Assembly: GCF_001667775.1 (NCBI RefSeq)
Contig: NZ_LZJI01000047.1
Span: 1 to 64,000, forward strand
Reading direction: 5' to 3'
Length of the DNA: 64,000 nt
DNA from: Mycobacterium sp. E1747
GTDB lineage: Bacteria > Actinomycetota > Actinomycetes > Mycobacteriales > Mycobacteriaceae
The notes beneath the pieces are model-generated. The model was not told the origin of the DNA and ran no database searches. It saw only the letters and a list, made by a program, of their open reading frames with translations. Below, in pieces: positions 38,369 to 48,021 of this stretch; the stretch's first letter is position 1, and each line of letters opens with the position of its first letter. The position numbers and the translations under genes are program-made.

Positions 38369-38758
38369 CTAAACGGGGCCGGCCTGAAACTCCATGGCCA
38401 CGGCGCCGGCGGCCAGCGCGATCTGCGCCAGACAACCGACGATCGGGACGAAGAAGGCGGTCCGGCGCTGGGCGAGGCGACGGACCGCGATGAACAGGGT
38501 CGCGGCGAAGATGACGCCGCCGCCCCCGATGCCCAGCACCATGGCGCGATTGATCCATGCCGGGTCGCCGCACTTCTGGTAGCCGCACGGGTCAGTGGCC
38601 ATGACGTAGACGCTGAGCAGGCCTATCGTGACCGCGACCAGGAATGCCTGGACGGCGAGCAGCACCACGGTCGCGGTGCGGTCCACCGCCGCGTGGCGTT
38701 GGCCTCTGTTGGAGTACGCGGCGACCGCGGCTTGCATCTCGTTGTCGTCGGTGGGCAT
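38369..38758 (-). CDS. small three-helix membrane protein
   Basis: 129 residues. A polar N-terminus of about 25 residues, then helices at about 29-52, 68-90 and 100-125, with a cysteine-containing loop DPCGYQKCGDPAW between the first two that could be disulfide-bonded outside. I do not recognise a family. It follows the lipoprotein gene at 38777 on the same strand by 18 bp and may be its partner. Confidence 0.7.
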   Translation of the reverse strand: MPTDDNEMQAAVAAYSNRGQRHAAVDRTATVVLLAVQAFLVAVTIGLLSVYVMATDPCGYQKCGDPAWINRAMVLGIGGGGVIFAATLFIAVRRLAQRRTAFFVPIVGCLAQIALAAGAVAMEFQAGPV

Positions 38759-38776
38759 GGGCTCAGTATGTCCCGG

Positions 38777-40135
38777 TCACGCCGGGGCGAAACCGTACAC
38801 CTGGCCGTCGCTGGTGGCGGCCGCCACGCGACGATCGGCGCCGATCGACACCCCGACGGGATAGCCGGTGGCGGCCGGAAGGGGGTAACTGCCCTGCGTG
38901 TGGCCGTTGCCGGGGTCGAACACGAGCAATGACATGCCGGGCGCGCCGTTCGTGGCCGGTGCGCTGACGACGGTGTAGCCGACGTTGGCGCCGGCCAGAC
39001 TTGACGACGACAGCGGGACGACGTCGTCACGGCGCCACGCCTGGTCCGCGTGATCGCCCGCGTCCTTGAATGCGACCAACCGGGTGTCGGGCCCCCCGCC
39101 CGACACGATGAGGCCAGCGGGGGTGACCGCGGGCGGCGTCTGCGCCAGGAACCCCAACGGCGCCGACCATTTCACCTTTCCGTCGGCGGCGCGCAGCGCC
39201 CATAGCTGCTGGTCGCGACCGTTGACGTAGACAGTCGCCCCGTCGGCGGACAGCACGGGGCTGGCGATGACGCCGGCGCCGACGGCGTCGCTGGTCCACT
39301 CGCGAGACAGCAGCGGCGTCTGTCCGGGGTGGTACTTCAGCCCGACCAGCCCCGCGGCCGGGGCGCCCGGTTGCCAGACGCCCAGCACCGCCATCTGGCT
39401 GGCCGCCGAGAACGCGGGTGCGGCGGCCACCGGGCAGTCCTGCCGGGCCGGCGCGCAATCGGCCAACCCGCGCGTCGCATCGGTGGGATCGACGCCCTCG
39501 ACCATATCCATCGGGCTGCCGACCACCGCGCCGCGGTGCGCCTCGAACACCAGCACTTGACCCAGATGCGTCGCGACCAGCAGTTGTCCGTGCCCAAGAA
39601 ACCTTGGGGTGGTGGGCATTCCGATCACCGGCTGGCGCCATCGCGTCCACTGCGTCACCGGGAAGGAGAGGAACGCGCCGGGCTGGCCGACGTAGAGGTT
39701 GTCGAACCCGTCGAATAGGGGGCCGGCAAAGCCACCGCCCTGGAACAGCCGCACGCACCAGCGCTGCCGGCCGTTGTTGTCGTTCTCCCATTCCATCAGC
39801 GAGCATCCGGCCGGGGTCTGGGCGTTGAGGGCCAGGTAGCCGCGCGCGCTGAGCGCCGGGCCCGCTCCCAAACCGCCCTTGACCGAGCGCGTCCACCGCA
39901 GCGACAGCTTGGACGCGCCGTCGGTGCCGGTGTAGCTGCTGTTGGTGGCGTCGCCGTATTGCGCCGGCCACCCCGCCGAGGCGGACGCCTCCACCCAGGA
40001 GTCGGTGTTGGCGCAGCCGCCGAGCCCAACCGTGATTCCCGCCGCCAGCAGCGCGGATGACCAACGCCGAAGCCCTCGCGGGAGATGTCGGTCAAGCACC
40101 TCGAATCCCAGATCCTTTTCCACGGCGTTCGGCAT
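38777..40135 (-). CDS. PQQ-like beta-propeller lipoprotein (Rv3035-like)
   Basis: 452 residues as drawn. A hydrophobic stretch ends with the lipobox GLGGC near residue 41; the remainder shows repeated propeller strands (e.g. SLRWTRSVKGGLGAGPALSA, YVNGRDQQLWALRAADGKVK). Such domains scaffold proteins outside the membrane. The N-terminal 27 residues before the signal core are long, so a later start is possible. Divergent from the acyltransferase gene, 102 bp apart. Confidence 0.82.
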   Translation of the reverse strand: MPNAVEKDLGFEVLDRHLPRGLRRWSSALLAAGITVGLGGCANTDSWVEASASAGWPAQYGDATNSSYTGTDGASKLSLRWTRSVKGGLGAGPALSARGYLALNAQTPAGCSLMEWENDNNGRQRWCVRLFQGGGFAGPLFDGFDNLYVGQPGAFLSFPVTQWTRWRQPVIGMPTTPRFLGHGQLLVATHLGQVLVFEAHRGAVVGSPMDMVEGVDPTDATRGLADCAPARQDCPVAAAPAFSAASQMAVLGVWQPGAPAAGLVGLKYHPGQTPLLSREWTSDAVGAGVIASPVLSADGATVYVNGRDQQLWALRAADGKVKWSAPLGFLAQTPPAVTPAGLIVSGGGPDTRLVAFKDAGDHADQAWRRDDVVPLSSSSLAGANVGYTVVSAPATNGAPGMSLLVFDPGNGHTQGSYPLPAATGYPVGVSIGADRRVAAATSDGQVYGFAPA

Positions 40136-40237
40136 GAGCGGCCAGCGAGTACAGGTGAGGGTAACCCGTGGCGGCTCGGCTCCGGCGGATTGCCCGCCGT
40201 TCTCGACGGCGATAAGCGCGCGCTAGGCTGTCCGGCC

Positions 40238-40975
40238 ATGACGAGCATGTGGGGCGCACCGATCCATCGCCGCTGGCGGGGATCGAATCTGCGGGATCCG
40301 CGCCAGGCCAAGTTCCTCACGGTGGCCTCGCTGAAATGGGTGCTGCGCAACCGCGCGTACACACCGTGGTACCTGGTGCGCTATTGGCGGCTGCTGAAGT
40401 TCAAGCTGGCCAACCCGCACATCATCACCCGCGGGATGGTGTTCCTTGGCAAGGGCGTGGAGATTCATGCGACGCCCGAACTGGCGCAGCTGGAGATCGG
40501 CCGATGGGTGCACATCGGCGACAAAAACACCATTCGTGCCCACGAAGGATCGCTGCGGTTCGGCGACAAGGTGGTGCTGGGCCGCGACAACGTGATCAAC
40601 GCCTACCTCGACATCGAGCTCGGTGACTCGGTGCTAATGGCCGACTGGTGCTACGTCTGCGACTTCGACCACCGCATGGACGACATCAACCTGCCGATCA
40701 AGGATCAGGGCATCGTGAAGTCGCCGGTGCGGATCGGGCCCGACACCTGGGTGGGCGTGAAGGTGACGGTGCTGCGCGGCACGGCCATCGGGCGCGGCTG
40801 CGTGCTGGGGTCGCACGCCGTCGTGCGCGGCGTGATCCCCGACTACTCGATCGCCGTCGGCGCGCCGGCCAAGGTGGTCAAGAACCGACAGCTCGCCTGG
40901 GAGAGCTCGGCCGCCCAGCGGGCCGAACTGGCGGCCGCGCTGGCCGACATCGAGCGCAAGAAGGCCGCTCGCTAG
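40238..40975 (+). CDS. left-handed beta-helix acyltransferase (Rv3034c-like)
   Basis: 245 residues. Hexapeptide repeats run from about 70 (GVEIHATPELAQLEIGRWVH) to 215 (GSHAVVRGVIPDYSIAVGAP), with the catalytic-type His in CDFDHRMDDI, as in maltose/galactoside O-acetyltransferases. N-terminal 60 residues are basic and helical. It probably acylates a sugar or glycolipid of the envelope. ATG 40238; the open frame reaches further upstream but inside the divergent lipoprotein gene. Confidence 0.87.
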   Translation: MTSMWGAPIHRRWRGSNLRDPRQAKFLTVASLKWVLRNRAYTPWYLVRYWRLLKFKLANPHIITRGMVFLGKGVEIHATPELAQLEIGRWVHIGDKNTIRAHEGSLRFGDKVVLGRDNVINAYLDIELGDSVLMADWCYVCDFDHRMDDINLPIKDQGIVKSPVRIGPDTWVGVKVTVLRGTAIGRGCVLGSHAVVRGVIPDYSIAVGAPAKVVKNRQLAWESSAAQRAELAAALADIERKKAAR

Positions 40976-40996
40976 GCAGACGGCGGCGACCCGCTG

Positions 40997-41548
40997 CTAG
41001 GACGCGGGTTCGGGGTGGTCGTCGACCTTGAAGTCGAAGTTGACGTCGCCAGCGTCGACGTTGGTGACGGTCACCGCGATGCCGTATTTGTCGCTGCCGT
41101 CGACGAGTTGGCAGCGCAGCGTCGCGCCCTGCACACCCTTCAGGTTGTCGGGACAGGTCACCGAGTCCGGCTTCCTGCCTACCTGCTGGGCGAGCTTATT
41201 GCTGATGATGCTGGCGACCTGGTTCTTGTCGACCGTCTCGACCATGTCGAACTTGACGTCCTTGCCGTCCACGCTCGTCACGGTCACGTTGACGTTGAAG
41301 GTCTGGTTCTTCACCTTCATGTCGCAATTCAGTTGCGCCCCAACCTTCGCCGGCAAGTCGTTCGGACAGTTCACCGAGTCGGGCTTGTTGCCGGCGGCGT
41401 CGGTCAACTTCGACGTGATCTGGCTGGCGACATCGCTCTTGCTGACGGTGTGCGACGACCCGACGGAGCACGAACAGGCGTTCACGCTGACCAGCAACCC
41501 CGCGGCGGCACCGGAGGCCAGCAGCGTCCGAACGAAGAAGGGTGTCAT
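40997..41548 (-). CDS. lipoprotein with two DUF4333 domains (Rv3033-like)
   Basis: 183 residues. Signal peptide and lipobox SVNAC, then two copies of a DUF4333 unit: one with KPDSVNCPNDLPAKVGAQLN and one with KPDSVTCPDNLKGVQGATLR, each holding a Cys pair. ATG 41548 has GGGAGGC upstream. Secreted/surface protein of unknown role; Rv3033 has the same length. It is the last gene of the M. tuberculosis-like block; synteny with that block stops here. Confidence 0.88.
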   Translation of the reverse strand: MTPFFVRTLLASGAAAGLLVSVNACSCSVGSSHTVSKSDVASQITSKLTDAAGNKPDSVNCPNDLPAKVGAQLNCDMKVKNQTFNVNVTVTSVDGKDVKFDMVETVDKNQVASIISNKLAQQVGRKPDSVTCPDNLKGVQGATLRCQLVDGSDKYGIAVTVTNVDAGDVNFDFKVDDHPEPAS

Positions 41549-41615
41549 TTCGTGCCTCCCGGGCGGCTTGATAACTGGGAATCGGCTGATGATTGTATGC
41601 CAACCAGCTTCGGGG

Positions 41616-41641
41616 CGGGTGAATGAGCAAACATTCACCCG
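41616..41641. terminator. hairpin downstream of the photolyase gene
   Basis: CGGGTGAATG, AGCAAA, CATTCACCCG: perfect 10-bp arms, 30 bp after the phr stop and upstream of the DUF4333 gene on the same strand. Most likely a terminator, but a regulator site for the DUF4333 gene cannot be ruled out. Confidence 0.5.
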
Positions 41642-41670
41642 GGCGACTATTCGGCGCGTCGACGTCCGGC

Positions 41671-42999
41671 TCAGATGCTCTGATAACGGCGCAGCGCCTC
41701 GGTGCGCTCGGCGCCGTGGTCGACGATCGGGGCGGGGTAGCCCGCCGGCCGTTCGCCTTTGCGCAGGTGTGCGTCGTCCACGGAGCGCAACTCGGGCACC
41801 CACCGCCGGATGTAAGCCCCGGACGGATCGAACTTCTCGCCCTGGGTGGTCGGGTTGAACACCCGGAAGAACGGCGCGGCGTCGGTTCCGCAGCCCGCGC
41901 ACCACTGCCACCCGTGCTGGTTGTTCGCCATATCGCCGTCGACCAATTGATCCAGAAACCACTCGGCGCCCCACTGCCACGGCAGGTGCAGGTCTTTCAC
42001 CAGGAACGAGGCGACGATCATCCGCACCCGGTTGTGCATGAAACCGGTCTCCCGCAGCTGACGCATTCCCGCGTCCACCATCGGAAACCCGGTCTTGCCG
42101 GCTTTCCAGGACTCGAAGCGGCGTTTCGCTTCGGCGCCGGTGTCGGTGCGGATCCCGTCGAACTGACGGTTCCAGTTGCGCCAGGCGCTGGCCGGCCAAT
42201 GGTGCAGCACGGCGGCGTAAAAATCGCGAAATGCCAGCTCACGCAGGTACGCTTGCGCCCCGGCATGACGGAGATCGAGGTCCGCGACCATGGTGCGGGG
42301 GTGGATGCAGCCGAACTTCAGGTATGCCGACATGCGGCTGGTGCCCTGCAGGTCGGGCCGGTTCCGCTCTACGCCGTAGTGCTGTAAACCGTTGTCCACG
42401 AATGATTTCCACTGCCTGCGCGCCGCCGCCTCACCCGCGTCGAGGTCGAGCGAGGCTCCGGGATCGGGGATCTGGGCCGCATTGATCCGCAGCCCCGCCG
42501 GATCGAGCCAGCGCGCCGAGCCGGCGCCGGATTTCGCCGGAGCCCGCCAGCCGGACTCGCGCCATTGGCGCAGAAACGGTGTGAACACCTGGTAGGGCGA
42601 GCCGTCCTTCTTGGCGACGCGGCCCGGCGAGACCAGGTACGGCGAGCCCGTGGCCACCAGGGGAACGGAATCCAGTGCTGCACACACCTTTTCGTCACGG
42701 CGCCAACCGTAGGGCGCGAAATCCTCGGTGATGTGCACCGCCGACGCGGTGATCTCCTTGGCGATCCGCGGGATCGCCTCATCGGGCCGCCCGCGGGTCA
42801 CCAGGAGCCGGCCGTCCAGGTCGTCACTCAACCGCCGCAGCGAGTCACCCAGGAACTGGAGCCGGCGCCGCCCAGAAGACGCCTCGAGCTTCGGGTCCAG
42901 CACGAAGCAGGCAAGCACCTCGCCGTCGCCGGCCGCGGCGTTCAGCGCAGGATGGTCGCCCAACCGCAGGTCGCGACGAAACCACAAGAGCGTCGGCAT
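41671..42999 (-). CDS. phr: deoxyribodipyrimidine photolyase
   Basis: Light-driven repair of pyrimidine dimers, 442 residues. N-terminal Rossmann domain (LLWFRRDLRLGDHPAL) for the antenna chromophore; C-terminal FAD domain with FMHNRVRMIVASFLVKDLHL and the substrate-pocket WCAGCGTDAAPFFRVFNP. The start is 3 bp past the tspO stop, so it is the third gene of mmpL-tspO-phr. M. tuberculosis lacks this gene. Being in a carotenoid island, it is probably induced with the pigment. Confidence 0.93.
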   Translation of the reverse strand: MPTLLWFRRDLRLGDHPALNAAAGDGEVLACFVLDPKLEASSGRRRLQFLGDSLRRLSDDLDGRLLVTRGRPDEAIPRIAKEITASAVHITEDFAPYGWRRDEKVCAALDSVPLVATGSPYLVSPGRVAKKDGSPYQVFTPFLRQWRESGWRAPAKSGAGSARWLDPAGLRINAAQIPDPGASLDLDAGEAAARRQWKSFVDNGLQHYGVERNRPDLQGTSRMSAYLKFGCIHPRTMVADLDLRHAGAQAYLRELAFRDFYAAVLHHWPASAWRNWNRQFDGIRTDTGAEAKRRFESWKAGKTGFPMVDAGMRQLRETGFMHNRVRMIVASFLVKDLHLPWQWGAEWFLDQLVDGDMANNQHGWQWCAGCGTDAAPFFRVFNPTTQGEKFDPSGAYIRRWVPELRSVDDAHLRKGERPAGYPAPIVDHGAERTEALRRYQSI

Positions 43000-43002
43000 G
43001 AT

Positions 43003-43482
43003 TCAGCGATTCAGCCGCCAAACGTGGGTGGCCAGTACGGTCGCAAAGGAACACCACAGCGGGTAAGCCGACAGGGCCAGCCCGGCACGCGCGTCGGCCT
43101 GCGCCGCCCGCCGCGCGAGGTCGGCGCTGCTGGCCGTCAGCACTGCGGCACCGGCCGCCGAGGCGCCCAATTTGTGGAAGCCGAAGAAGAGCCAGCTCCA
43201 TCCGGCGTTGAGTACGAGGTTCACGCCGAGCGCCGCGGCGTAGCGGCGCGCCTCATCCTCTCGTCCCGCCGCCCGAAAACGGTCGATGGCAACCGCCGAC
43301 GTGACCGCGATGTCGCCGTACAGGGAGGTCCACGCCACCGGGAAGGCGGCGCTGGGTGGTTGATACGCCGGCTTGCGCAGCCGCGCATACCAGGCGGGAG
43401 CGGCTTTGGCGTTGGCGACGCTGCCGGTCACCGCGGCGGCGGCGACGGCGAGGCTGGTGGCGGCAAGGGTTGACCTGTTCAA
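43003..43482 (-). CDS. tspO: TspO/MBR tryptophan-rich sensory protein
   Basis: Five-helix membrane protein of 159 residues that binds porphyrins and other lipophilic ligands. Diagnostic stretches: RKPAYQPPSAAFPVAWTSLY, LNAGWSWLFFGFHKLG and LWCSFATVLATHVWRLN. The start is inferred as TTG 43482, which overlaps the mmpL stop as TTGA; a longer frame begins at 43554. In photosynthetic bacteria TspO links tetrapyrroles, oxygen and pigment gene control, so its place beside carotenoid genes is meaningful. Confidence 0.88.
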   Translation of the reverse strand: MNRSTLAATSLAVAAAAVTGSVANAKAAPAWYARLRKPAYQPPSAAFPVAWTSLYGDIAVTSAVAIDRFRAAGREDEARRYAAALGVNLVLNAGWSWLFFGFHKLGASAAGAAVLTASSADLARRAAQADARAGLALSAYPLWCSFATVLATHVWRLNR

Positions 43483-45578
43483 GGGATGCTCCGTTCCGGT
43501 TGGTTCTCTGCTTGTGTCGCTGCGGCTTTGGCGGGTCTGGGCGCTGACGGCCACCAGATGCGGTCGCCGAGGAGGGCGAATAGTGCGGGGATGACCAGCG
43601 TGCGGACCACGAAGGTGTCCAGCAGGATGCCCAGGCCGACGATGATGCCCAGCTGGGTCAGCACGATCAACGGCAGCACGCCGAGCACGCAGAAGACGGC
43701 GGCCAAAACGATTCCCGCACTGGTGATGACGCCGCCGGTGGCGGACACCGCGGCGACCATGCCGGCGCGTGCGCCACGCTCCGCGGACTCTTCGCGGGCG
43801 CGCGTGACCAGGAAGATGGTGTAGTCCACGCCGAGTGCGGCCAGAAACAGGAAGGCGAACAACGGGGTGCTGTTGTCCAGCGCCGGAAAGCCGAAGACGT
43901 GGCTACTGGTCCAGCCGCCCACGCCGATCGCGGCCAGCGCCCCCAGGATCGTCGCCGCCAGCAGTGTGGGCGGGGCAAGCGCGGACCGTAGCAGGACATA
44001 CAGGACGAGCAGGATGACGGCGAGAATCGCCGGAATCAGCAGATGCCGGTCACGGGTGGCCGCGTCGCGGACGTCGAGCGCCTGCGCGTCCGCCCCACCC
44101 ACCAACGCGGAGGGGCTCGCCGACTTCGTCGTCTGGCGCAGTGCGGCAATGATATTGAACGCGCGCTCGGAGGACGGCGGCGCGTCGATCACCACCGACC
44201 ATTTCGAAAGGCCCGAGGACGAGCGGCCCGATTCGGTCGCCGACACCACGCCGCGAGTCGCGCTGATGGCCTGCGGCATCTGCGACACGGTGGGGGCGAT
44301 CACCAGCGTGGGGTTGACCAGGCCGGCCGGGAAATGCGCCGCCACGATGTCATAGCCGGAGACCGAATCCGCGTGCACCCGGAACTGGTCGGTCTGCGAC
44401 AAGCCGATTCGTGTGCCCAGCAGGCCGGTGGCAAGCACCGCCAGGCCCGCGATCGCGGCCGTCGCCACCAATGCCGGGCGCCGGTTCACCCATTCGCCGA
44501 TGCGCTGCCAGGCACCCGAATCCGCGGTGGCGGTGTCCTCGGGACGCGGGACGAACGGCCAGAACAATCGCCGGCCGCACAGCGCCAGCAGCGGGGGGAG
44601 TATCACCAGGGCGGATACCGCGGCGACCACCAGTCCGCAGGCCGCCAGCGCGCCCAGGCTGCGCGTGCTCGGGGTTGAGGCGAACAGCAAGGCGAGCAGG
44701 GCCAGCACCACGGTGGCGTTGCTGGCGACGATCGCCGGACCGGCCATCCGCACCGCGCGGCGCAACGCATCTCGATGTTCGGGATGGCGCCGAAGCTCCT
44801 GCCGATACCGCGAAATCAGCAGCAGCGCGTAGTTGGTGCCGGCCCCGAAGACCAGCACGCTGGTGATCCCGGACGTGGCGCCGTCAAAGCTCAGCCCGGT
44901 CAACGACGCCACCGCGGTGCCCACCGCCGCCGCGACCCGGTCGGCGAACCCGACCACCAGCAGCGGCACCAGCCACAGCACGGGGGAGCGGTAGGTGGCG
45001 ACCAGCAGCAGCGCCACCACCGATGCCGTCACCGCGAGCAGGGTGACGTTGGCATTGGTGAACGCGCCGGCAATGTCGGCGCCGAACGCCGGGCCGCCGG
45101 TCACGTGGGCCGCCAGCTGCGCCGGCAGGCCGGTGGAGGCGGCCCGGCGCAGCGTGGCGACCGCGTCGCTTAAGTCGAGGCCCGAGAGGTCGGCGCCAAT
45201 GGGCACCACCGAGATAGCCGCCTTGCCGTCGGCCGACACCTGCGGGGGCGCGGCTCCGGTCGCCCCACCCGGCGTGGCGGCGGCCTGCATGCGGTCCCGG
45301 GCGGCTTGGGCGGCGGCGACGTCGGCGGGACCCAGCGCGGCACCATCGGTGCGGCTGACCACCAGGATCAGCGGGACACGGTCTCCCCCGGGGAAATGGC
45401 GGAACATGGCGTCGACCTTCGCCGAGTCCGAACGGGTCGGCACCGACAGCGGCGCCTGTCCGGCCGCGCCGTTGGCGCCGATCAGCGCGAGGAAAACGCC
45501 GCCGAGGAGGACGGCGGCCAGCGCGATCAGCCACGAGCATCGTCCCGTTACGGCCGCGGCCAAGCGATCCCACACCAC
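43479..45578 (-). CDS. MMPL-family RND transporter
   Basis: 699 residues with the two-times-six helix plan of MMPL proteins: helix 1, a loop of about 130 residues, helices 2-6, then the repeat. Conserved LGVDYTIFLVTRAREE of the second half carries the proton-relay Asp; the first-half equivalent reads FGAGTNYALLLISRYRQE, with Asn in place of Asp. It is shorter than mycolate/lipid MmpLs (about 950) and resembles the smaller actinobacterial pigment/antibiotic-linked group, so export of carotenoid or its glycoside is a fair inference. GTG start 12 nt from operator site A. Confidence 0.87.
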   Translation of the reverse strand: MVWDRLAAAVTGRCSWLIALAAVLLGGVFLALIGANGAAGQAPLSVPTRSDSAKVDAMFRHFPGGDRVPLILVVSRTDGAALGPADVAAAQAARDRMQAAATPGGATGAAPPQVSADGKAAISVVPIGADLSGLDLSDAVATLRRAASTGLPAQLAAHVTGGPAFGADIAGAFTNANVTLLAVTASVVALLLVATYRSPVLWLVPLLVVGFADRVAAAVGTAVASLTGLSFDGATSGITSVLVFGAGTNYALLLISRYRQELRRHPEHRDALRRAVRMAGPAIVASNATVVLALLALLFASTPSTRSLGALAACGLVVAAVSALVILPPLLALCGRRLFWPFVPRPEDTATADSGAWQRIGEWVNRRPALVATAAIAGLAVLATGLLGTRIGLSQTDQFRVHADSVSGYDIVAAHFPAGLVNPTLVIAPTVSQMPQAISATRGVVSATESGRSSSGLSKWSVVIDAPPSSERAFNIIAALRQTTKSASPSALVGGADAQALDVRDAATRDRHLLIPAILAVILLVLYVLLRSALAPPTLLAATILGALAAIGVGGWTSSHVFGFPALDNSTPLFAFLFLAALGVDYTIFLVTRAREESAERGARAGMVAAVSATGGVITSAGIVLAAVFCVLGVLPLIVLTQLGIIVGLGILLDTFVVRTLVIPALFALLGDRIWWPSAPRPAKAAATQAENQPERSIP

Positions 45579-45589
45579 GCTGTGAAGTC

Positions 45590-45621
45590 TTTCAGTATGT
45601 TAAACATTAATCAACTGAAAT
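45590..45621. promoter_or_regulatory. crt-island dyad operator, site A
   Basis: TTCAGT, 3 nt, TTAA, 3 nt, TTAA, 3 nt, ACTGAA, symmetric about one base (outer arms 45591-45619 perfect). It sits 12 nt before mmpL and about 95 nt before the chosen idi start. Matches sites at 58371, 58478 and, weaker, 49588. Confidence 0.7.
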
Positions 45622-45715
45622 TATGCGCCGCTGCACATTGGCGGTGCGCAACAAGGGGCACTATGGACATTATGGATGCGAGCGGGCGCGGCTTCGTCGC
45701 CCCGGGGTGGCTGCC

Positions 45716-46759
45716 GTGACGGCGGATCGGGCGCCCACCACCCGCAAGCGGCGCCACATCGACGTGTGCCTCGCCGAGCCGGTCAACTACGAGCATGTGA
45801 CCACCGGGCTGGAGCGTTACCGGTTGCCCTACAACGCCCTGACCCAGACCAGCCTCGATGACATCGACCTGTCGACCACATTGTTCGGCGCGGACCTGCG
45901 CTTCCCGGTTCTGATCGGCGCGATGACCGGCGGCGCCGAGTTGTCGGGGACCATCAACCGGAACCTGGCCGCGGCTGCGCAAGAGCTCGGCATCGGGATG
46001 ATGCTCGGCTCGCAGCGGATCATGTTGGACAGCGCGTTGGGTGAACGTGCCGCCGGAAGCTTCACCGTCCGTGACGTGGCCCCGGATGTCTTGCTGTTCG
46101 GCAACATCGGCCTGGCCCAACTGACCAAGGCCACCGTGCCCGATCTGGCGAAGGCCCTGGATCGGGTGGGCGCCGATGCGCTTGCGGTGCATACCAATCC
46201 GTTGCAGGAAGCGATCCAGCGCAACGGTGACACCGATTTCTCCGGCTCGTTGGCCCGGCTGCGTGATGCGGCCGACGCGATCGATTGCCCTGTGCTGCTC
46301 AAGGAGGTGGGTCACGGCATCGGCGGGGCGGCCGCCACGGAACTGGTTGGGGCCGAGGGAGATCTGCCGGTCGCCGGAATAGACGTCGCGGGCGCCGGCG
46401 GCACCTCCTGGTCGCGGGTCGAGCAATTCGTCCGCTACGGCGAGCTGCGTTATCCGCATCTGGCTGACTGGGGCATCCCGACGGCGAGGGCGATCGTGGA
46501 GGTGCGTGATGTGCTGCCGGACCTTCCGCTGGTCGCCTCCGGCGGGATCCGTACCGGTATGGATGCGGCGAAGGCGATCGCGTTGGGAGCCGACGTGGTA
46601 GCGGTGGCTCGCCCCCTGCTTCCGGCCGCGATGGATTCGGCTGCGGCCGTTGTCGATTGGCTGCAGCCGTTCATCGACGAGCTCCGCGTCTGTCTGCACG
46701 GCTGTGGCGTCGCAAGCCTCTCCGGCCTGCGTGCCGTCGACCTGACCCCCGTCCCGTAG
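45716..46759 (+). CDS. fni: type 2 isopentenyl-diphosphate delta-isomerase (FMN)
   Basis: Converts IPP to DMAPP using FMN and NADPH, feeding crtE. 347 residues from GTG 45716, the usual size; ATG 45623 directly after site A would add 31 residues. Motifs: [37 protein letters not shown] and the phosphate-binding [21 protein letters not shown]. tuberculosis has a type 1 Idi instead. Followed after 11 bp by the glycosyltransferase gene. Confidence 0.92.
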   Translation: MTADRAPTTRKRRHIDVCLAEPVNYEHVTTGLERYRLPYNALTQTSLDDIDLSTTLFGADLRFPVLIGAMTGGAELSGTINRNLAAAAQELGIGMMLGSQRIMLDSALGERAAGSFTVRDVAPDVLLFGNIGLAQLTKATVPDLAKALDRVGADALAVHTNPLQEAIQRNGDTDFSGSLARLRDAADAIDCPVLLKEVGHGIGGAAATELVGAEGDLPVAGIDVAGAGGTSWSRVEQFVRYGELRYPHLADWGIPTARAIVEVRDVLPDLPLVASGGIRTGMDAAKAIALGADVVAVARPLLPAAMDSAAAVVDWLQPFIDELRVCLHGCGVASLSGLRAVDLTPVP

Positions 46760-46770
46760 CCGCGTGCGAG

Positions 46771-48021
46771 ATGGCGGTGATACTGGCCTACGGGTCGCCG
46801 GCCTTGGGGCATCTGTTGCCGGCGGGCGCGCTGCTGACCGAGCTCGCCGGCCGCGGTCACCAGGTGCACGTGCGCACCATGGCGGCTGGCGTCGCGACGA
46901 TGCGCGCGGTCGGCGTCCACGCCGAGCCGGTCGACCCGGCGATCGAGTCGATCGTCGGTGAGGATTGGCGCGCCCGAAACGCATTGGGAGTGCTGAAGTT
47001 AACCATCGACGTGCTGTGCCGGCGCGCGGTACTCGAAGTCGAGGATCTGCGACGTGCGTTGTGCGCCGTGCGACCGGACGCGGTGATTGTGGACGCGAAC
47101 TGCTGGGGGGCGATGTCGGCCGCTGAGGCAGGCGATACGCCGTGGCTGGTCTTCTCGCCGTTCACGCCGTACCTGCGGTCGCGCGGGGTGCCGCCGTTCG
47201 GTCCGGGGCTGCGCCCGTTGCCGGGCATCCTGGGCGAACTGCGTGACGCCTCAGTGCGGCCGATCGTCCGGCATCTGTTCGACCGGCCAGTGGTGCCGCG
47301 CGTCAACGCGATTCGCGCCGAGCTGGGGTTGTCGCCCGTGGTGTCGGTCGACGACTTCGTGCGGCGGGCGCCGCTGCTGCTGGCCGTCGGCGGCGAGCCC
47401 TTCGAGTATCCCCACCCGGGATGGGCCGCATTGGTGCACCACATCGGCGCGTGCGTATTCGAACCTCCGCAGGCGTCCACCCCGGATTGGGTCGCTGACA
47501 TCAACCGACCGGTGGTGCTGGTGAACACCTCGTCAATCAGGCAGCCAGACGCCGCCCTCGGACGAATCGCCTTGCGGGCGCTGGCCGACGAGCCCGTCCA
47601 CGTGGTGGCGACGTTTCCGGCCGGTATTCCGCCGGACCTTCCCACGCCGGCCAACGCGACCGTCTGCCGCTTCGTCCCGCACGCAGCCCTCTTGCGGCGA
47701 GCCAGCTGCGCCATCACGCACGGCGGGATGGGCACGACGCTGAAGGCCCTCGACCGTGGCGTGCCCGTCTGCGTCGTGCCGTTCGCGCGCGACCAGGCGG
47801 AGGTCGCTCGGCGTGTGGAGGTCGCTCGGTGCGGCACCCGCCTGGCGGCTAAGAGCCTCACGGCCGCACGGTTGCGGGCGAAGGTGCGCGCGGCGATGAC
47901 GATGGCGGACGGCGCTCGTCGGGTGGCCGCCGGGTTCGCCGCGACGGGCGGGGTGCGGCGCGGGGCCGAGCTGATCGAGCAGCGGGTGCTTGGTTCCGCG
48001 GCCCGGCGACCGGTGCCCTAG
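46771..48021 (+). CDS. GT1 (UGT-like) glycosyltransferase, possibly CrtX-like
   Basis: 416 residues. N-terminal YGSPALGHLLPAGALLTEL is the acceptor-side start typical of MGT/UGT enzymes; the donor motif is THGGMGTTLKALDRGVPVCV with FARDQAEVARRVE. In an operon with IPP isomerase, it probably glycosylates a hydroxylated carotenoid (the CrtX role), but the acceptor is an inference. The stop overlaps the convergent marR gene by 4 bp. Confidence 0.85.
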   Translation: MAVILAYGSPALGHLLPAGALLTELAGRGHQVHVRTMAAGVATMRAVGVHAEPVDPAIESIVGEDWRARNALGVLKLTIDVLCRRAVLEVEDLRRALCAVRPDAVIVDANCWGAMSAAEAGDTPWLVFSPFTPYLRSRGVPPFGPGLRPLPGILGELRDASVRPIVRHLFDRPVVPRVNAIRAELGLSPVVSVDDFVRRAPLLLAVGGEPFEYPHPGWAALVHHIGACVFEPPQASTPDWVADINRPVVLVNTSSIRQPDAALGRIALRALADEPVHVVATFPAGIPPDLPTPANATVCRFVPHAALLRRASCAITHGGMGTTLKALDRGVPVCVVPFARDQAEVARRVEVARCGTRLAAKSLTAARLRAKVRAAMTMADGARRVAAGFAATGGVRRGAELIEQRVLGSAARRPVP

